Of a stretch of DNA of 25,220 nt, positions 23,404-25,220 are shown piece after piece; within the stretch, counting starts at the first letter, position 1, and each line of letters opens with the position of its first letter. The notes beneath the pieces are model-generated. The model did not search any database and was not told the DNA's origin. It saw only the letters and a list, made by a program, of their open reading frames with translations. The stretch comes from a virus: positions 1 to 25,220 of the IMG/VR virus record IMGVR_UViG_3300031711_000023. One strand, 5' to 3'. The position numbers were made by a program, and so were the translations under genes.

Positions 23404-23448
23404 GGTAATATCCTTGCCGCACCCCGCGTTGGCGACACTCCCGCCGGC
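23404..23448 (+). promoter_or_regulatory. Repeated leader element D (before GNAT gene)
   Basis: GGTAATATCC (23404-23413), then arms GTTGGCG (23428-23434) and CGCCGGC (23442-23448), loop 7 nt. The ATG at 23469 follows 20 nt after the stem, with AAAGGA between. It shares CACCCC and GCGTTGGCG context with element A. A -10-like TAATAT (23406-23411) overlaps the first motif, but no good -35 is seen. Confidence 0.6.
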
Positions 23449-23468
23449 GATCCCCAAAGGACGCCGCG

Positions 23469-23954
23469 ATGACTGCCGCCGCCGAAACTCCCGTGATCTA
23501 TGCCGTCGAGCCCTTGGCCGAATGCCTGAAGGGCATTGCCGCAATTATGCAAGATCACGGCACGGCCTTTACCTATTACAAGCATCTCAAAGGCCCCGTC
23601 GATCCTGACTTCGGATTTTACGAGACGTTCGAGGAACAGGGCCGCCTCCGCATTTGCACGGCTCGCCACGACAGCGAACTCGTCGGCTATTTCATCATCG
23701 TCACTGGTCCAAGCGCGCACTACAAAAATCTCAAACTCTGCATCGACGACACGTTTTACCTGAAACCGGAATATCGCAGGGGCTTCGGTCTCTATTTCTT
23801 CGTCAAGTACTGCGCCGACCAGATGCAGGACTTTGGCGGAGCGGGTTCATGCCTCGTAATTTCGGACAAGGAAAACCAGGACATGAAGCCGATTCTTAAG
23901 CGCCTCGGGTTTGCACCGGAGGAAATCCGCTGGACCAAGATGGTGGAGATATAG
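23469..23954 (+). CDS. GNAT-family acetyltransferase
   Basis: A 161-aa protein with AAAGGA before its ATG. The GNAT acetyl-CoA site is visible as DTFYLKPEYRRGFGLYFF (residues 94-111), with RRGFG as the pyrophosphate-binding loop, after a strand LVGYFIIVTG (71-80) and before a C-terminal RLGFAP (145-150). Phages of this type often carry such an enzyme in the tail region; its target is unknown and could be a virion protein or a host factor. It is the first gene behind leader element D. Confidence 0.8.
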   Translation: MTAAAETPVIYAVEPLAECLKGIAAIMQDHGTAFTYYKHLKGPVDPDFGFYETFEEQGRLRICTARHDSELVGYFIIVTGPSAHYKNLKLCIDDTFYLKPEYRRGFGLYFFVKYCADQMQDFGGAGSCLVISDKENQDMKPILKRLGFAPEEIRWTKMVEI

Positions 23955-24743
23955 ATGTTCTGGGCACTTCTTCCGATGATTGCAAAAATGTTCGCCGCAT
24001 CCGGAGCGGCTTCCGGCGCGGCCGGGGCCGCGGGTTCCGCCGGTGCAGCAGGTGGTGCAGCCGGCGGGGCCGCCAGTGGAGCGGCGGGTGGGGCTGCGGC
24101 GGGTGGTGCCGGTGGCGCAGGCGGTGGCTTTGGGTCGATCCTGAAAATGATCGGTGGAAGTGGTGGGGGCGGTGGTGGCGGCGGAGGTGGTCTAGCAGGA
24201 ATGATGGGCGGCGGTGGTGGTGCCCCCGCTGGCCCTGGCGGGGGCAGCGACCCAGCAAGCCAAATTATGAAAGGGCCCGGGAGTGAGGCTCAAGACGCTG
24301 GATCGCAGACCTATGCTCCCGTTGATCAGTCTGCAGGCGCGCTTGCCTCGGCGCAGCCGCACGGATCAAAGTTTTCAGAAACCGTTCCCGGTCAGTCGAC
24401 CGATCACACTAGCGTGCTGGAGTCCATCAAGAAGTACATGGAGGGCTCAAAAGGCTATGCGCACGGCGGGAGTTACTTGGGCCAAGCAGTAGGTGAAAAC
24501 TCGGAACCACTTTACGTGCGAGGCCAGGGCGACGGAACTTCAGACTCCATACCGTCGTACCTGTCCGATGGAGAATACGTTCTCACGGCTGGGGATGTTT
24601 CTAGAATTGGTCAAGGCAGTAACGAAGCCGGGGCTCGTCGGCTTGACGAAATGCGGAAAGCCATTGCTAACGACGCTGGGGCAAAACAGCATCAGCCTCG
24701 CATCAAGCATCCCATCCAATACCTGAAAGAGGCATCCAAATGA
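23955..24743 (+). CDS. Gly/Ala-rich virion protein with conserved C-terminus
   Basis: A 262-aa protein starting right after the previous stop. Residues 1-13 are hydrophobic, and 15-97 are a low-complexity Gly/Ala run with hydrophobic islands (GSILKMIGG, GLAGMMGG). The C-terminal part has a motif I associate with podovirus-like genomes: GQGDGTSDSIPSYLSDGEYV (about 190-209) followed by SNEAGARRLDEMRKAI. The Gly/Ala part could insert into membranes during DNA entry. An internal-virion or tail role is likely. Its stop overlaps the next start as ATGA. Confidence 0.7.
   Translation: MFWALLPMIAKMFAASGAASGAAGAAGSAGAAGGAAGGAASGAAGGAAAGGAGGAGGGFGSILKMIGGSGGGGGGGGGGLAGMMGGGGGAPAGPGGGSDPASQIMKGPGSEAQDAGSQTYAPVDQSAGALASAQPHGSKFSETVPGQSTDHTSVLESIKKYMEGSKGYAHGGSYLGQAVGENSEPLYVRGQGDGTSDSIPSYLSDGEYVLTAGDVSRIGQGSNEAGARRLDEMRKAIANDAGAKQHQPRIKHPIQYLKEASK
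23997..24240 (+). repeat. Low-complexity GGC/GCC/GGT tract
   Basis: Within the gene at 23955, a 240-bp stretch is built from GGN and GCN codons coding Gly and Ala, with runs such as GGGGGCGGTGGTGG. It is prone to slippage and length variation, so the protein length may differ between related phages. Confidence 0.7.
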
Positions 24744-25220
24744 GCCTTCAATCTCTTTTTGGTTCCGGAAAGGGGGCAAGGACAAATTCTTCGTCATCCG
24801 TCCATGGCCCTGAGTGGCTTTCGAACGACTACCAAAATCTTGCCAGCAGGGCGACGGACCTTGCGAATAAGCCGTACGAAAGCTGGACCGGCCCATACGT
24901 TGCCGCACCATCGGCAGACACACAGGCGGCGTGGAAGAAAGCTGAAAATACACAGGGTACCTACCAGCCATATCTTGATCAAGCCGCGGCAGCAACGAAG
25001 CAGGGTTCTACGGCTGTATCGCAGGGAGACGTATCCAATCTCTTAAATCCAAACCAAAAATACGTTACCCAAGGTCTCACGCAGAACTTCATGAAGAATG
25101 TTCTGCCGTCGATCCAGGACAAGTTTGTCGGCGCTGGACAATCTCGGTCGGCACAAGAGGCCCAGGTCACCAACAATGCCGCAGGCGACCTTAATAATTC
25201 GATCGGTCAGTCGATGGCTG
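24740..25220 (+). CDS. Internal virion (ejection-type) protein, truncated by window end
   Basis: The ATG at 24740 lies in an ATGA overlap with the gene before it, and the frame stays open to the window end (160 codons). The N-terminal part resembles podovirus internal or tail proteins: GPEWLSNDYQNLASRATDLA, PYESWTGPYVAAPSADTQAA and then a helical NFMKNVLPSIQDKFVGAGQS with Gln/Ala-rich continuation. Such proteins are ejected with the genome in related phages, which is inference here. The 3' end is outside the window. Confidence 0.65.
   Translation, partial: MSLQSLFGSGKGARTNSSSSVHGPEWLSNDYQNLASRATDLANKPYESWTGPYVAAPSADTQAAWKKAENTQGTYQPYLDQAAAATKQGSTAVSQGDVSNLLNPNQKYVTQGLTQNFMKNVLPSIQDKFVGAGQSRSAQEAQVTNNAAGDLNNSIGQSMA

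Noticed and set aside
1-25220. tRNA genes, CRISPR arrays, insertion sequences, attachment sites
   Set aside because: No cloverleaf-like sequence, spaced repeats, transposase or integrase signature was seen on reading both strands.

Overview
The window is a 25.2 kb piece of a tailed double-stranded DNA phage or prophage, covering most of the virion-assembly region of a short-tailed (podovirus-like) virus. The calls rest on gene order and recognisable proteins: a very large portal (about 858 aa), a GroES-like co-chaperonin, a scaffolding protein, a major capsid protein with a decoration-type gene before it, tail adaptor proteins, a P22 gp10-like tail hub protein, a long glycine-tipped tail fibre and the start of an internal virion protein. 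Terminase, replication, lysis and integrase genes are not in the window, so lytic or temperate lifestyle cannot be decided. GC content is high in most genes (host unknown; a GC-rich proteobacterium is plausible) and visibly lower in the tail part from about 15.3 kb on.

Layout. 1-0.9 kb: small unknown genes, one with a membrane segment. 1.0-3.6 kb: portal. 3.6-5.9 kb: an accessory block inserted in the head operon, with a cold-shock-domain protein, chained overlapping unknown genes, a tiny nested basic protein, a clear intrinsic terminator and the only minus-strand gene, an AlpA/excisionase-type helix-turn-helix protein. 5.97-10.3 kb: head assembly (GroES-like, scaffold, unknown head protein, decoration-type protein, major capsid protein). 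10.4-13.6 kb: beta-helix protein, other virion proteins and two basic GG-motif proteins. 13.7-15.7 kb: two consecutive virion-like proteins with N-terminal signal peptides and even numbers of cysteines. 15.9-23.4 kb: tail genes, comprising an adaptor with an F5/8-type insert, two cysteine-rich zinc-binding-type proteins, a small beta-domain protein, a second adaptor, the tail fibre, the gp10-like protein and a small protein. 23.5-25.2 kb: GNAT acetyltransferase, a Gly/Ala-rich protein and a truncated internal virion protein gene.

Nearly all genes lie on the plus strand with short spacers or 1-4 nt stop/start overlaps, as in co-transcribed late genes. The most unusual feature is a repeated leader element: four gene groups (portal, first signal-peptide gene, first adaptor, GNAT) are preceded by the same hairpin, GTTGGCG-(6-8 nt)-CGCCGGC, 20-25 nt before the start codon and 22-31 nt after a GGTA-containing motif. 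A weaker fifth version precedes the cold-shock gene. Other hairpins sit just before the Shine-Dalgarno of the decoration-type and beta-helix genes. This suggests a phage-specific system that marks or regulates separate late transcripts.
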